From positions 27,292,447 through 27,356,446 of the forward strand of contig JAVDOI010000007.1 of NCBI GenBank assembly GCA_032191485.1: DNA of 64,000 nt, written 5' to 3'. This stretch comes from Leptoclinus maculatus. Its lineage: Eukaryota; Chordata; Actinopteri; Perciformes; Stichaeidae. The stretch's first letter is position 1. Each line of letters starts with the position of its first letter. The notes beneath the pieces were generated by a model, which saw only the letters and a program-made list of their open reading frames with translations, was not told the DNA's origin and did no database searches. Position numbers and translations under genes: made by a program. Positions 1 to 14,667 of this stretch are shown here, one piece after another.

Positions 1-10
1 TGGAGGGGGA

Positions 11-31
11 GGGGGGGGGGGGGGGGGGGGG
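11..31 (+). repeat. G21 homopolymer
   Basis: Run of 21 G at the left edge, preceded by G5; G-quadruplex prone. Confidence 0.9.
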
Positions 32-3000
32 TGAATGAGGGGTTTGTGTTGTGTGCAGCAACGGAGCATGAACCCTCAGATCTGTGCAGATTTGATTCAC
101 ATTTAGTTTTATAAAGCTTTATATTTTAAGTGCAATTAAAAAAATGTCAAAAGATCAATACAAAATGTAAAGCATTTTACATTTCAAATGACAGCAAAAA
201 GAGAAATGTTTGGACATAAAAGTGTTTGAATACATAAAAGATGTGGGACTCACATGAAGTGCTGTTAAAGAAGAAAGGCTTGGTGAGATGGATCTGCCTC
301 TCTAATGTTTCCGGGCTGTGCTCACAGTTTGTGTCATGTGAGGCTCTATTAGACACGTAGAACCATCATCAGACACCACGGCCCCGTCTACGCGCGTATA
401 AAACCTGTTACAACGTAACGTTTTGAGCTCTCGTTCACACGCAAACGCCGTCACTAAAACGGATATTTTTCAAAAACGCCTCTTAAAGTGTAGATTTGTA
501 TTACTTTACTTTGTATCGGCGTGGACGTGTGAAACGAGGACGTCTAAACATAACAGATGGTTTCACACAAAAACAAAAACCAGTGAAGATCAGCCGGACC
601 CACCTGACCGGACGGTCTTGAGCTTTGTCGTTACTAACACCATGTTCATCACGTCTGTTTCGTGAGGAAACTCTTTCTCCACCTTCTCAGAAAGTTTCCT
701 GAAAGTTCACTGAGACGTCTGAATATTTCGTATAACGAGACTCCCAATTAACCTTTCCTTGTGTTTTTTCGTCTCATTATATTGTAAAGTGCCGCTAAGC
801 AGCAACTCCACCTCCTCGTCCGTCCACACGGGTCACATTTAGTCGCTTTTAGTGTTCTAGTGTGGACGGAGATGTTTTATTTTAATAATAATAATCATTT
901 AAAAAAGGTGTAGACGGGGCCCTTTAACTCCAGACGGACCTTGATGAGTCCGCTCACACGGACATGTGTCGCGTTGTGTTCCCAGAGTGAGGAGATGTTC
1001 ACCGGAGTGACATCTGTGCCTTCTTTCATTTCTCTACCTGCCTCACCAGGACTCTTTTTTTCCCAGCTCTGCAATTAGACCGATCCATTCACGCCGCCCC
1101 TCCAGCTCCTCTCCGCTCGGCCTTTTGTGAAAACTCGAGGGCTTTGTGTTTCCAGCCTGAGCCCCCTTTTCACCAAACGCTCTGAGAAAAGGCCAGTGCC
1201 TCGGCGTGGGGGACATCTGTTGAGAAGTGGCTTGGATTCATGTCATGGACGGGGTCATATTTTATTCACAAAGAGTTGAACCCAACAACAACAACAGTAA
1301 TTAGGCAGAAATTTGGTTTGTAGCTGGGGCCCAGAGTCCTGCTGACGGGATCGGGGTAGTTCCCACTGATGATTGAAGGGTTAAACCCCCCAGTGAAGCT
1401 GCTGGTGGACCAGTGAGTTCCAGCTGAAATGGTTTATTCTGACACAGCTAGGTCCGTGTAGGTGGTAACACTAGGGACACATATTACAGTAGGACTTAGA
1501 ACTTTGTTGTAAGAACTTTGGACTTACTTTCACCATTCATACGACCTCTTCTAACATCCCCACTCGTCTCATACGGATGTCCCTTTTTAACGAACTGGGT
1601 TCCTCTCGGTGTCACTTTGGGCCGTGTTTCCCAAACTTATTTCCAAACCATCGCGACCCAATTCACAACCAGCCATGTATATGAATCGCAAGGAAAGCGA
1701 AAATGTACAACGTTTTATGTATGTGTTATTGAAAACGTATACACATGTTGAATACTCCGTAAACTAGACCAGATAAATGCATTTAGGTAGAGTTAACGGC
1801 CTCGTCTCATTCTTCTCTCTTCCTCTCATCAGATAAACAAACAGAATGTACGTCAGGGTGACGTCACGATGACTACGTCCTCTTCTCATACAGTCTGTAG
1901 TCCCAAACCAGTCTTTGGGAATGACTAACTTAGGTTCAGGCAACACAACTACTTGGTGAGGTTTACATTTAGTCCATGGATCAACATCAGCACTGGTGGA
2001 GACCAAACCAGAGCTCAAAGCAGACATTCCTCAGGTGGACATTACTGAATGTTAGATGTTAGGGAGTATTGATACAGGATGGAGGACTCACTCCGGACGT
2101 GGTGTTGTGGCAGCTGAATGTTTGTACATTCAACAGTTCTTTTTTTTCCATTTCCTGTAAAACCTTGAAACAGAGAACTCGTTAAACTATATGTTGTTCA
2201 CACTGAGTGAAGTATTCAGACCATCAAAAGATGTATATCTTGTGTTTATGTTCTCTTCTGTATGATTGAACAAATCTTGATGGTCTGCTGATGAGTTCGA
2301 TCATCAGCAGCTTGTCTTTGTCCCAGGACCCCCCCCCCCCCCCTCTAAACCTGTGGCTAGTAAAGCAGAAGGAAAAGGATCATGGAGAATGAGCACTGAA
2401 CTGGACAACATGTTTACCTCTCCACGTTTCTTTAATCCACACAACCGTGACGTAACCCTGACCCACTTTGGTTTCCTGTCCGCCTTCAATGTTGACCACC
2501 AAAAGGAGACGTCTCCGTCTCCACTTTGTACTTCTAAAGGACCTCTACTACCATTCATAGACTCTAATATAATAACTTGGATCAATGCACGCACGCGCTA
2601 CAGGCTCTCGCTCTTTTGAATGTTCAAGCTTCGGTTACATTTGTGTTAATTAGAGGAAACTGAAGAAGAGAGAGGCTCCAGTGTTCTCATGGAGAGATGA
2701 ACCGCTGCTGCCGAGGGGAAAAAAGCCAAAATGCTCCGAGAAAGTTACTGATATCTGTGTTTTTAAGCCTTCGTAATAACAATCCCTTTAATCTCTGAAT
2801 GAAATCATTTTAAAGTGTAAACGTAAACGTGTGCTCTCCGGTGGGCGGACTATATAAAGGAGAAAACTAACTAAACTAAATAACCTCAACATTCATTGTA
2901 CAGGAGGTTTAGCGTTGCCTCCATGCCCCTAAAAACAGAACATGTATTTCTGTGTAATTATTCAAGACAAAGTGACAAATCTCTGACTGTTGGGGGGGTC

Positions 3001-4587
3001 ATAAGAAATTTTGGACCAAAAGATGTTTTCATGGGCCAAAAGAAGTCCTGTCAGGCGTCTGTAGCGAAGCGGCAAGCCACACGCTGCTTTCACTTTTATT
3101 TCTTCCGGGGGGTCATGTCGTTCCTCTCGGGGAGGCGGCGGACTCGGAGACGTGCAGTCGTGGCTGACGAGGCTCTAACGAGGCAGTCGGCTCGTTAGCC
3201 GCTAATTGAGCGGTCAGCGCCAAGACTGGAGTTCGCCATCTGTTTGTCACAGAGGAACATCTTGTCGCTTCGCGCCCGGCGACAGGCCCCTCTCTCTCCC
3301 TGTGGTGTGATATTAATAGCTCGAGCTCACAGACGGAGAGAAAAATGAAAGAAAGAAACCGGAGAAGACGACAAACAAACTGGAGGGGGGGGGGGGGGAC
3401 ACACACTAAATGGCCTGCAGAGGAGATATGTGCCAGGTCCAGTTAACCCCGACAGGAAGCAGCATGTCTGACAGAGTCTAGATAATATACTGGAAATAAC
3501 ATCTCAAGTCCTCAAATGATCTTCAATACAGTTAAACGTACAGAAACCAGATCGATATCTAACCTGAACCAGATCTTCAACTACGTTTGGGAACAAAACC
3601 GAATATAAAATATAAAGCCTCAACATTTTTATGCCTTTCTTTCATTTTAATTCGTCTTCTTTCAAAACTTAGGCCCGTTTTTCTGTTTACGGCCAATTAT
3701 TAGCAATCAAGGAGAATGGCCTGTAAAAATTAAAATGTACATGGAGCAGTGTGAAGGATTTAGTGTTCAGTTCTTTATCAGTGAAGTGTATGAACCACAC
3801 TGCAGACTGGATCCAATGAACAGTCAATGAAACGTATCCTCACTGCCTTTTTGTTATTTAGTAAACTATGATAATCTGGTCTGGTGTCGCATCCTTCACC
3901 TATACGTCCAGGAGCCTTCGTGCTCCTTTTTGCTCCCCTTACAGTTCTCATACAACTGGGGTTACATCCAGTAACTAATATTACTAACGGGAACGTTACA
4001 AGTGGAAGCTGTTGGTGTTTTTCTGTGTACTGGATTGTGATATTTATTACAACTTCAGGTAATGTTGGACGCACAGCTCTTGTTTACAGATAGGGAAGCG
4101 CATTTTTCAACTAATTTGTTTTAGCGGCTGTCGGTTTAAAATAAATAACGAGTCCGAATGTTGCGGCTCCGACGCTGTTTGATTTAAAATCGACTTGAAA
4201 TGTTCCAGGTGGAAACTGTGACCTCCTCTGACAACATGATATTTTGTATTAAAGGAACATTTTTGTTCGTTTGACAGGTAACGTTATGAATCAGCAGCTT
4301 AAAGTCAACACAGCTGCACTAAAAAGAAAGCGTAATGTTAGAATAAAGAAGAACCTTCACTTTACAATTCACGTGCTCACATTTTAAACAATACGATATC
4401 TGGTGTGTAAAATGATTTCAATGAAATATGAACTCGGTGTCATTTTACCAGATAAACCGTCGCTTTCATCTTTCAAACCACAGACAATGTCCAAGAGAAA
4501 CAGAACCGCTCTGAAGGTAAAACCAAACGGTTTCTTTGCAGCTCGTCTTCTCCTCTGGGTCGCCTGTCGCCGGGCGGAAAGTCATGG

Positions 4588-4588
<1 letters not shown>

Positions 4589-4626
<38 letters not shown>
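4589..4626 (+). repeat. (TG)19 microsatellite
   Basis: Perfect TG dinucleotide run. Confidence 0.97.
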
Positions 4627-4627
<1 letters not shown>

Positions 4628-5073
4628 CGTCAGCTCGGTGGAGGTGCTAATTTGTTAATGCTCCTCCGTGAGGAATCTTAATTAGCGCTGTAGGTTTCAT
4701 GCCTAATTTGGTGATTACGTGCAGGATGAATGAACTAATGAAGATCTCAGGATGATCCACACCTTTCTCTACTTTTACATGCTGGAGGGTTCACCTTCAC
4801 TCTTCTGCAGTTGATTGTGTGTGAAGTATCGAGGGTTATTTTTTGTATGTGTGAGTTTTGTGGAGTCAAAAGGTCTCCCACGTTGTGTCAGGAAGCTGTG
4901 AGTCAGGAGTCCTTATCTTCCAGCACCGTTGTTTCAGCGGACGCAGGTCGCTGCTTTACTGACTATCTGATAATACGATGGTGTCTTACTACGCTTTAGA
5001 ACCACAATCTGGTTCATCAAATGTTCTCAGTATGAAAGTATAAATTGTATGTTTTTGTTTCTTTTGCCTTCAG

Positions 5074-5261
5074 GGTTGGTTCAGTCCCGGTCAGGTGTTC
5101 GTCCTGGATGAGTACTGCGCCCGGTACGGCGTTCGAGGCTGCCACCGCCACCTGAGCTACCTGAAGGATCTGATGGATTATTCGGAGAACAACGCGCTGG
5201 TGGACCCGACGCTGCTGCACTACAGCTACGCCTTCTGCGCCTCCCACGTCCACGGTAACAG
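5074..5261 (+). CDS. cadps2: cadps2 exon w1
   Basis: Acceptor TTGCCTTCAG precedes 5074 and donor GTACGA follows 5261. The 188 nt start in phase 0 with [15 protein letters not shown] and end two bases into an Arg codon after ASHVHGN. The Cys-rich and His-rich stretch GVRGCHRHL and the [17 protein letters not shown] segment are strongly conserved in CAPS proteins. It opens the visible coding region; the preceding exon is outside the window or was not recognised. Confidence 0.93.
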
Positions 5262-6011
5262 GTACGACGCCGACTTAGTCCCCAAGGATCCCAGCGGAGC
5301 TCATTGTAAGCACAAGCCGTCCGACCCTGCAGAGACCCAGGAGTGAGCCTCCCTGTAGCCACGCCAATGAAAGACGTTCATTTATGTGGGTGGGAAGCCA
5401 GTGAGGGATTGTCCTTTCCGCTCACTGTAGTGACTCCTGCAGTGAAGACGAAATTGTACATCTAGATTAAAGAATAATAGTGTGTAGAACGTCTGTTGGT
5501 CGTACTCTAATAGAAGGCTTTGATTTTGCTAAATCAAAGATCATTAACGAGGACAATTAGAGCAGTGGATCATCTTCAGTGATGACCTCATGCTGCATGT
5601 TGGCATCACTAAAAAGTCGGAGTAATATCATCGAAAATGTTTCAAGAATTTCGCTTTTCTCACCGTCCGATCAAATGAGACTGCTTCAATATTCACAGCT
5701 GAGAATCCGTCGTGTTGCACTCAGTGTCGTAGTTTCAACAGGAATTGCATCACATTTAGGACGTAATGATGATTTCAGTGGAACTTAAGAACCCTGTGAA
5801 TCCCCGAGCAGTATATCTTCAGAATAAAATTCCAATGCGGAGATGTATTCTCTTTATTTCACTCAATCAGTTGTAAAATGACATTTTTAAATAGAATAAC
5901 GTGCAACTAATAAAGCGACAACTAACTGAGAACAGCTCCGGAGCAGACTGTAATTTGACCTTTTCATTTCCTTCTGTACATCCTCACTGAGCACAGATGC
6001 TCTTTTTTCAG

Positions 6012-6065
<54 letters not shown>

Positions 6066-9000
6066 AGGCTGAATCCAAAATGTCCGAACTTCCAGACTCC
6101 GTTTGTGGCGCGTAGTCGTGAAGGCAAGAATAAACTTTCACGCTGAATTGAGTTTTCAGATCCGTTGGGATAAACACTCGGAGACCTCTCCATTGGAGAC
6201 GTTCACGGTAACGATTGAGGATTTCCCTTCTGCACATTCTCTCAATGGTGGACTTGACGAAATGGCAGTAAACACTCCGGAGGCTTCACGATACTTGTGA
6301 TCCAACGCGTTCCAGGGAATTTCATCGTGAATAAAGGTCCATAAATCTGCTTATAAATCCTAGAAACAAAGAGAATCATTAGGTTGTCTTCAGTATCAAA
6401 GTGATCCAGCGTCTGTTCGTCCTCTGGTTCACTGCAAACAGGAACTGTGACTAGTTTAATCCTTTCATACTCTTAATGGGGCCAATTTGCCAAAATGTGA
6501 ACAAATGTACGCTCGGAGTAATCCGGGTTCGGCTCTGAGCACCTTCGGTGTTCCGCTGACTGAGCCGCCCAGATATGAGCAGCAGCGGTGTCTTTTAGCC
6601 ACTTGTTGGCATCGGCGTCACTCCAGCAGTTCAGTTCTCCACTTCACTCCCAGCAGCCCCGGCTTGACTCCCCGGCTGGTAATTACCGATATCTGTGCTT
6701 TCTATCTTTGTCGACTCATTTAGTCAATTAGAAAGAGTAATGATTAGCTTCTCTTAGCAAATCGCCAGTTATAAAATGGAGGGGGGGGGGGGGCTACTGG
6801 AATTGGCTTTTTGTCAGTTGGAGCTCTAATTTGAATAATTGATGCCCATTCAGGGCTCCTGGAGCTGCCTGAGTGGGTGTGGATGGAAAAAAAAAAGAGG
6901 TTTTTGGATGGCTGGCAGGCTCGGAGGTTGAAAAAACAAACAACTTAATTACAGAACTCAAGTTTCCCTGGAGGGCTGCTCGGAGAGACACAACTACGTC
7001 GGGAGGCAGAGGGGACAAAGAGTGATCAACGGGAGAGTGCTTGATACGTGAATGTGTCCGCCTGTCCTCTTCTTAATTAAACCACAGGAACGTTTGACAG
7101 CCTCCCACAGGTGATGACTTTTAAACCTTTGTGATCTAAGCTCCGTTTAGTTATTTGGTCATTTTCAGTATTTTCGTCATTTAACACCTAAATCTTTGTG
7201 TGATTAAAGAAAACTGTTTTTTATTCTAAATCCTTTTAGCTCCACTTGTGCTCGATATGCTTGGACTCCTGTTCAGGCTCCTCTTTCTGTGTTTGAATGA
7301 TCTGATCTGATCGTCATGTTTAAAGTTAGAACAGCTGTTACTGCCCCATTCATCCTTTTCAGTTGCAGCCGCGTCACATTTCCAAACGAAGGGCTTTCAA
7401 GCAACCGGGTTTCCTAAAAATGACGTTCCCCATACAACGAAACTGCATCGTCGGTTACGTTTCGGGGAACGTTTGTATTTCACAGATTACAAATGCGTGT
7501 AATCAGAGAGAGGAGGTCGAGGTGTTTGAATGGGTCGGAGACGGGGCTTCAACCCAGGAGACACTTATTAAAACTAAAAACACTTCTTTTAACCCAAACT
7601 GTGATCTTTTACTAGACTTAACCAAGGAGTCTTGTTGCCTAAATCTAAATGTTATTGAGAATGTAGTATCAAGCGTCAAGAGTGGTTTAAACGGAACGAT
7701 GATAAATACACAGGCCGACATAGAAACGTACGTTCTTAAACAGCAGCATTCAAATATGTTTTATCAACACTTTACAGCAGCGCGTTGTATTTGCGTGGTA
7801 GTTTAGATGTTCGCTGCACCAAGTCTTGTCTTTATTTTGTATCCGTGTTTTCTGAATAGTGATTTTTTTAGCAGAAGGAAAACTGTAGCGTTCTCTCTCC
7901 TGCTTTATTCAAGTATGATTTGCAGTTGAATTCAATTGTTTGCGTTCATCTGGACGCGAGACAATTGAAATAAGTACGTGACTATTAAGAGCTGCTGTGT
8001 TCATCATTCAGTACTTCATGAGATGGAACAATCGGACCTCCAGGTGACACTTAAGCTCGTACTGGTCTGTGTGGGTCTGACGAGACGGGTGCGTTTGAAC
8101 TGGGATCAGGGTTAAAGGAGCATTACCAGAGCCGGGGGGTTGGTGGGGGGGGGGGGGGGGGGAGGTGTCCGTTCGCCTCCCTCTCACCTTGTCACGTCCG
8201 ATCTTCTCCTCGCCCGAGCCATCTACGCCACACTGACACGGGATGTGACGGGAGCTTTTACCTCCCCCAACCCTTCGGGTGATGGGGAAAGGAGGAAGGT
8301 GACACACACGATCACCTGCCACTCAGCTTAATCTCCTTTCCACACCTCTTAAGGTGAAGTGGCGTCCGCTCCACCGGTACCCTAACCCCAGCCGCTCCTC
8401 CTGTCAACTGTCCTCAGAACCAAACAGCCAGAGGGGGTTTGGTGGATATGGTACTGATCGTTTACACTTGAGCCACATCGACTGTAAACACACAAACCTG
8501 AGTCTGCAACCCCCCCCCCCCTCCCTCCACCATCATCACCACCACCACCACCCACCCCGCCCTCGGCCCCGGAGCGCCGCTGACAGCAGCCTCGCCTCCA
8601 ACGCGCTCGCTTCATTTAGCAGCAACAATGTGTCTGAACCCCGACAAGCTGTCGCATCGCTCCCCACTCCCCCGTGTGAGGCCAAGCATGAACGCACATC
8701 TGACTGGGTTTAATGGCACGGCGAGGGAGAGCTACCAAACACCACACCGGGTTGTGTTTCCTTTTTTTTTACGCTGCGTTTTGGCGTTGGGCTCCCTGCC
8801 AACTATTTTCTCGTCCGATTTGTCTTCTGCCGTAATTCGATTCAGAGAAAGTGGAGGGTGTGAGTGACATTTTTTTGGGGGGGGGGGGGGGGGAGGGGGT
8901 TGAGCTCTCAATGATGATCAGAGATAAATATGGCAGCTTCCAACACAGAGAATTGATTTGAGTAACCGTCTTCACCTCCGTGTTTCTGTGCTTTTGTTGT

Positions 9001-12000
9001 TCATTTCTTCTTGAAATAGAAATGAAATGCAGCAAAAAGTGCAAGAAAAGGTGCTGAATGGTGCTTCTGACACAGTCAGTTAGTTATGTGTCATCTGAGT
9101 CTCAGGCATGGGGATGTATTATTAAATGAATCAATATTGTGTCATTAATGATAAAAAAAAAGTTATTAGTGACGCTTTCTTTTCTCTTTTTGGATAAACC
9201 AACAATCACGCCTGAGGACAGATCCACTAGAATCATGTGGGCGAACTCATGTAATCTTTAGAGCCATTTGAATGTAAAGAGAAGGACTTCATATCACAGG
9301 TGAACACAACACGTCACAGGGCTTAACTCTGAATAGTGTTGGGTACATTTTGAAGGTCATTTTGTTTGTGCATTAAAATCTTTGTTTTTCAAACGAAACT
9401 GAAGTCAGGTCAGGAGAGGGGGGGAAATCTTTGATTGAATGAAAGCGTAATCTTTGTCCACCTGTGAACAGACGGGTGGAGAGGAGAATGATCTGTGTCA
9501 GCACTTTCGGTACATTTTTGAGCTGAATCAATTATTTTATGATTTTTTTATTGTTTTTATCAGCAACTGTTTTGATAATCGATTCATCGTTTGAGTCGCT
9601 GTTTCTCTTTTTATCTCACCCCTTTTCCACTAAACCCACAGTGTAACATGAGAGCTGCAAAACTGATCAGTCAGTTTTATTTCCTGCCACCTCGCTGTGG
9701 CTGCACATGGAAACTGATTGTTCAAAGACAATGAACTGCTCAGATTACAGGACAGCTGGCATCGAGCCTCAGGCCATCCATCTCTACATCCATCTCTACA
9801 TCCATCTCTCCATCCATCTCTACATCTATCTACATCCATCTCTACATCCATCTCTACATCTCTACATCCATCTCTCCATCCATCTCTACATCTATCTACA
9901 TCCATCTCTACATCCATCTCTACATCTCTACATCCATCTCTCCATCCATCTCTACATCTATCTACATCCATCTCTACATCTATCTACATCCATCTCTACA
10001 TCCATCTCTACATCTCTACGTCCATCTCTACGTCCATCTCTACGTCCATCTCTACGTCCATCTCTACGTCCATCTCTACGTCCATCTCTACATCCATCTC
10101 TACATCCATCTCTACATCCATCTCTACATCCATCTCTACATCCATCTCTACATCCATCTCTACATCCATCTCTACATCCATCTCTACATCCATCTCTCCA
10201 TCCATCTCTACATCCATCTTTACATCCATCTCTACATCCATCTCTACATCCATCTCTACATCCATCTCTACATCCATCTCTACATCCATCTCTACATCTC
10301 TACATCCATCTCTCCATCCATCTCTACATCCATCTCTACATCCATCTTTACATCCATCTCTACATCCATCTCTACATCTCTACATCCATCTCTACATCCA
10401 TCTCTCCATCTCTCCATCCATCTCTACATCTATCTCTACATCCATCTCTACATCCATCTCTACATCTCTACATCCATCTCTACATCCATCTCTACATATA
10501 TCTCTACATCCATCTCTACATCTCTACATCCATCTCTACATCCATCTCTACAGCCATCTCTACATCCATCTCTACATCTCTACATCCATCTCTACATCCA
10601 TCTCTACATCTCTACATCCATCTCTACATCCATCTCTACATCCATCTCTACATCCATCTCTACATCCATCTCTACATATATCTCTACATCCATCTCTACA
10701 TCTCTACATCCATCTCTACATCCATCTCTACAGCCATCTCTACATCCATCTCTACATCTCTACATCCATCTCTACATCCATCTCTACATCCATCTCTACA
10801 TCTATCTCTACATCCATCTCTACATCTCTACATCCATCTCTACATCCATCTCTACAGCCATCTCTACATCCATCTCTACATCTCTACATCCATCTCTACA
10901 TCCATCTCTACATCCATCTCTACATCTATCTCTACATCCATCTCTACATCTCTACATCCATCTCTACATCCATCTCTACAGCCATCTCTACATCCATCTC
11001 TACATCTCTACATCTATCTCTACATCCATCTCTACATCTCTACATCCATCTCTACATCTCTACATCCATCTCTACATCCATCTCTACATCCATCTCTACA
11101 TCCATCTCTACATCCATCTCTACATCCGTCTCTACATCTCTACATCCATCTCTACATCCGTCTCTACATGTATCTCTACATCCAGATCTACATCCAACTC
11201 TACACTCGTCCATCCATCCGTCCACTAAAGACCTGGCTGTGACCACTGTCCTGGGGTCTTAATTTGTCCATGGAGGGGCCCAGAGAGCAGCGAGGCCCTC
11301 GGCTGCTTCAACATGAAAGCGAGCTTTTCTTGCCTTTTCATGAGTGAGCACACACGCTCCTCCCAACGACTCTGCTTTATGTTCCCTCAGGATAAACTGG
11401 TGCTTGTTAAATAGGGGTTGTGGGAAGTGGAGGGGGTTTGTAATGAGGGTGGGGGGTGGGTGGTAATGAATTGACAGATTTGGGGAACAACGGGGTTTAG
11501 AAGTTGTGCTAACAAGTGCCGTTGTGCAGAGAAAGCTGCCTCTCATTACAGAACAAATGGAGTAGAGTGGAGCTGAAGAGAGGCGCTGATGTTCTCACAC
11601 AATACATTACCACATCCTGTTGTCCTCACCCCCCCCCCCCCCAAACCCCAACCTGCTCTGAGGAAATACTCCTCATTGACAAAGTGAATGTTCCAAAAGC
11701 TATGTGTTTGTTGTTTAATAACATTTTAGTTAAATTTATATATTTATCTTTGAACTTCTAGCATTTTGATTTAATTAATTGAATTGAATTGTATGTAGTA
11801 TTCTTAAATATACTTAATTATTCTATGTCATGTCATTTTGCTATCTTGGTTGGTATTTTTTCTATGTATTAATATATTTCTTTTTAATATTAGAATAAAA
11901 TTAGATAAAATCAATTTAATTTTATGTGACATACCAGATGTAATTTTTATTATTTACCATGTTTTGTTTAATATGTAATTTCATGTAATCTTACAGTTTG

Positions 12001-13764
12001 TTTTATTCCATCTACTTTTCATTATTCATTATATTTTTTATTTTCCTATCTGGATTACTTGACATGTACTACATTTACATAAATGTGTTTCGTTTTATTT
12101 ATTTTATTTGAATCATTACAAGGCTCCTTTATCTGTGCTGTTACCGGCTCGGTCTGAATTATCTTGTAAAAATTATATTTTCTACTCTCAGCAATTCACC
12201 TTCCCGGTGAAATATCGTGATTCTTTTATTAATGGTAATTGACGGGAGGTGAATCAGTATCCTCCTCTCACCTCACTGCCCTCTCTGCAGAGACTCTGTG
12301 CTGCTTCTCCTTTCTCCTCTCGTCTTTTTATTTAAATCTGAGACTGTGGAGAGTCAGGAGCACGCCGTGAGGAGCTCGGTGTTGGTACTCGAGGTGCGGT
12401 TGGTTAGGGCCCGAACCAGCGAAAGGCTTTTATAAGACAACAACTCATTAACAGACAACCTCCTCGCTTCTTCCCTCCAGCGACTGCGAGTGCCGTTTGG
12501 AGAGGGTGCTTTTCTCTTTCAGCCGCACAGACAAAAGCCCAGAAAGTCAAGGCTGGTCGCTCTGGGTACTGATTGCATTTTTTCCCCTTTTTTGCCAGAG
12601 TGCCTATTCAGACGAAGGCAAGAAGGGAATGAAAGCTTTACAAACATTAATGAAGCGCTCAGCTAACAGTTTTTTTTCTTTGTCGACTCTCCTCCTGCCG
12701 GCCGTATGAGTCGTGGAGGAGGAAGAAGAGCCCGAGCAGCGCTCCGTTTGATTGGTTGACTTTGAGGTCAGCGTGGATAGTTTGGCTGCTTTATCGGTTA
12801 GTTTGGTGAAAACAAGCAAGTTGCCGGAGCGAGAAAGAGAAAAAGCAAAGACAGAGAAGCAGCTGGAGCGGGTTTTCTAAGACGTTTTGTTGTTTCTCAT
12901 TTCACCTGTGCGTGCCTCAGATTTCTTGATGGTTTAGGACCTTTAGCTGATGAGCAGTTCTTCTTGGTATTAGCAGTGAGGAGGTCTTGATGAGGAGGGC
13001 CTCTCTGCTCAAATGTCAACAGCATAGAGTTCATGTTTGTAAAGGCCTTTGTTTACCTCAACAGAGACCCAGGCCTTTGTTTGAAACGGGCTTATATCTA
13101 ATATATAAAGTATTTGTACATGTACGTACTATGGACACTTTTAGCAGCACTCATAAATATCAGTGCGCATGTTGGCAATGGATGTGGCGTTTTAGACTGG
13201 CCGTCCAGACGAGTTAGAACGCTTTAAACGTTGAATTCAAACTGTTTCCAGCATGAAGATGTCTGCTTGTTTCATGTTCGGCTGTGACAGCAGACAGCGG
13301 ACTCGAGTTCTGCAGTATTCAGACGGGTGTTTCAGTTCAACGAGTGACCGTGTTAACTGGTGACTCTCAGCCGAATGCATCGGTGGTTTCTCGTAATGTT
13401 ACAGGTTTCTCCACCAAATACATGTTTCCACCTGGACTCTAGGTGTTGGTCCACATACTGATGTATTCTACTCACTCACAGCACAGATCTGGAAGGTATC
13501 CTTGCTTAGGTTGCATTCTCCATCTTTGCTGGTTAATGCTCTTGTAAAGCTTGATAAGCCGTACGTCTGTTGCCGAACTGCGTGCGCACACTTGCCTACG
13601 TAATCGTTAACAGAGTGTATAGGATATAGGATATACTACATGAATACAAATGAATTGAATGAAATGGAGGGTAATATAATGCATTATGTAACCTGTTCTG
13701 TTCCTCTGATAAAAAGGACTAGTGGTCTGTGTTCGAGAGGTAAAGATGAAGATCAGCTGACGGT

Positions 13765-13807
<43 letters not shown>

Positions 13808-14624
13808 TTCTTCTCTCTTCAGGCCTGATGGGATGGGGACGGTGACCGTGGACGAGAAGGAGAACTTTGAGGCCATCAGGGGTCGCCTCATGTCTCTGCT
13901 GGAGAACCAAATCACACATTTTAGGTACCAACACCTCCTCAGCATCACAAACAACTCACATCTTGTACATTCATATTTACAAGCAGATCGTTTATATATC
14001 CATGAATATTGTGTATATATTAATTTTGATAGTTTATATACATGCAGATCGTTTATATATGTTTTGTTTGTTTTGTTTGTAATTTGGATCAACTGACCCT
14101 TTAAATATTGTTACCTCATAACAATAATGTAATATTGACTGTAATAGACACACAACTCGAGTTTTGAATCTCATGATAGGTTGTTATTTAAATGAATGGA
14201 AGTTAATACATGTTAACCTCTAAAACACATTTACAGAATGCTACGCTGTGCTGTAAAGTGATTTGACAAAAACCCAAACGTGTAATAGCACCGGTATGCT
14301 CCTTTAACTGCATCATAATGAACCCAGGCATTCTGGGTATTTTCAGCCCCATCAGCAGCACACAACAGGTGCAGGGCATGCGTCGACGGCGGCTGATGAG
14401 ACCTCCCTGCATCTGCGTGCTGCTATTCAGCGCCGCCGCCGCCGTGTGAACGCATTGTGAGCGCGGTGTGAAAGCGGCAGCCCCGAGACCTTGAGCAACA
14501 CTCGTCTGAATGGACCTGTGCCATTAACTGTCCTGAAGCCCGGCTCTTTAAATCCTTCACGCCTGAGAGGGGCCCTCCATCTGGCCCCAGAGAGGAGAGG
14601 GGGGGGGGGGGGGCGGTCAGGGCC

Positions 14625-14667
<43 letters not shown>

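Larger units (their letters stand above)
1..5073 (+). other. cadps2 intron (3' part), upstream of w1
   Basis: No CAPS exon was recognised. Visible contents are a G21 homopolymer at 11-31, a short reversed piece of dispersed repeat family A around 1797-1905 (contains GGGTGACGTCACGATGACT), C15 at 2329-2343, G14 at 3385-3398 and (TG)19 at 4589-4626. The remainder is unique-looking, moderately AT-rich DNA. Confidence 0.6.
5262..13822 (+). other. cadps2 intron w1-w2 (8.6 kb)
   Basis: It holds (CA)25 at 6013-6063, G13 at 6781-6793, a copy of repeat family D at about 7390-7720, G18 at 8145-8162, C12 near 8511, G17 at 8877-8893, the 12-bp minisatellite at 9775-11222, C14 at 11629-11642, an AT-rich block at 11695-12240 and (TG)20 just before w2. 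No other exon or gene was recognised. Confidence 0.7.

Noticed and set aside
4811..4999. A possible further CADPS2 exon just before w1
   Set aside because: The open frame has no clear splice borders or family similarity and its codons look random.
7363..7806. 147-codon open frame that could be a small gene
   Set aside because: Most of it is a dispersed repeat (family D) with another copy at 41030-41235 in which the frame is broken.
9707..11262. Open frames of 511 and 514 codons
   Set aside because: They are made almost entirely of a 12-bp repeat that has no stop codons; the encoded peptide is purely periodic and has no splice or family support.
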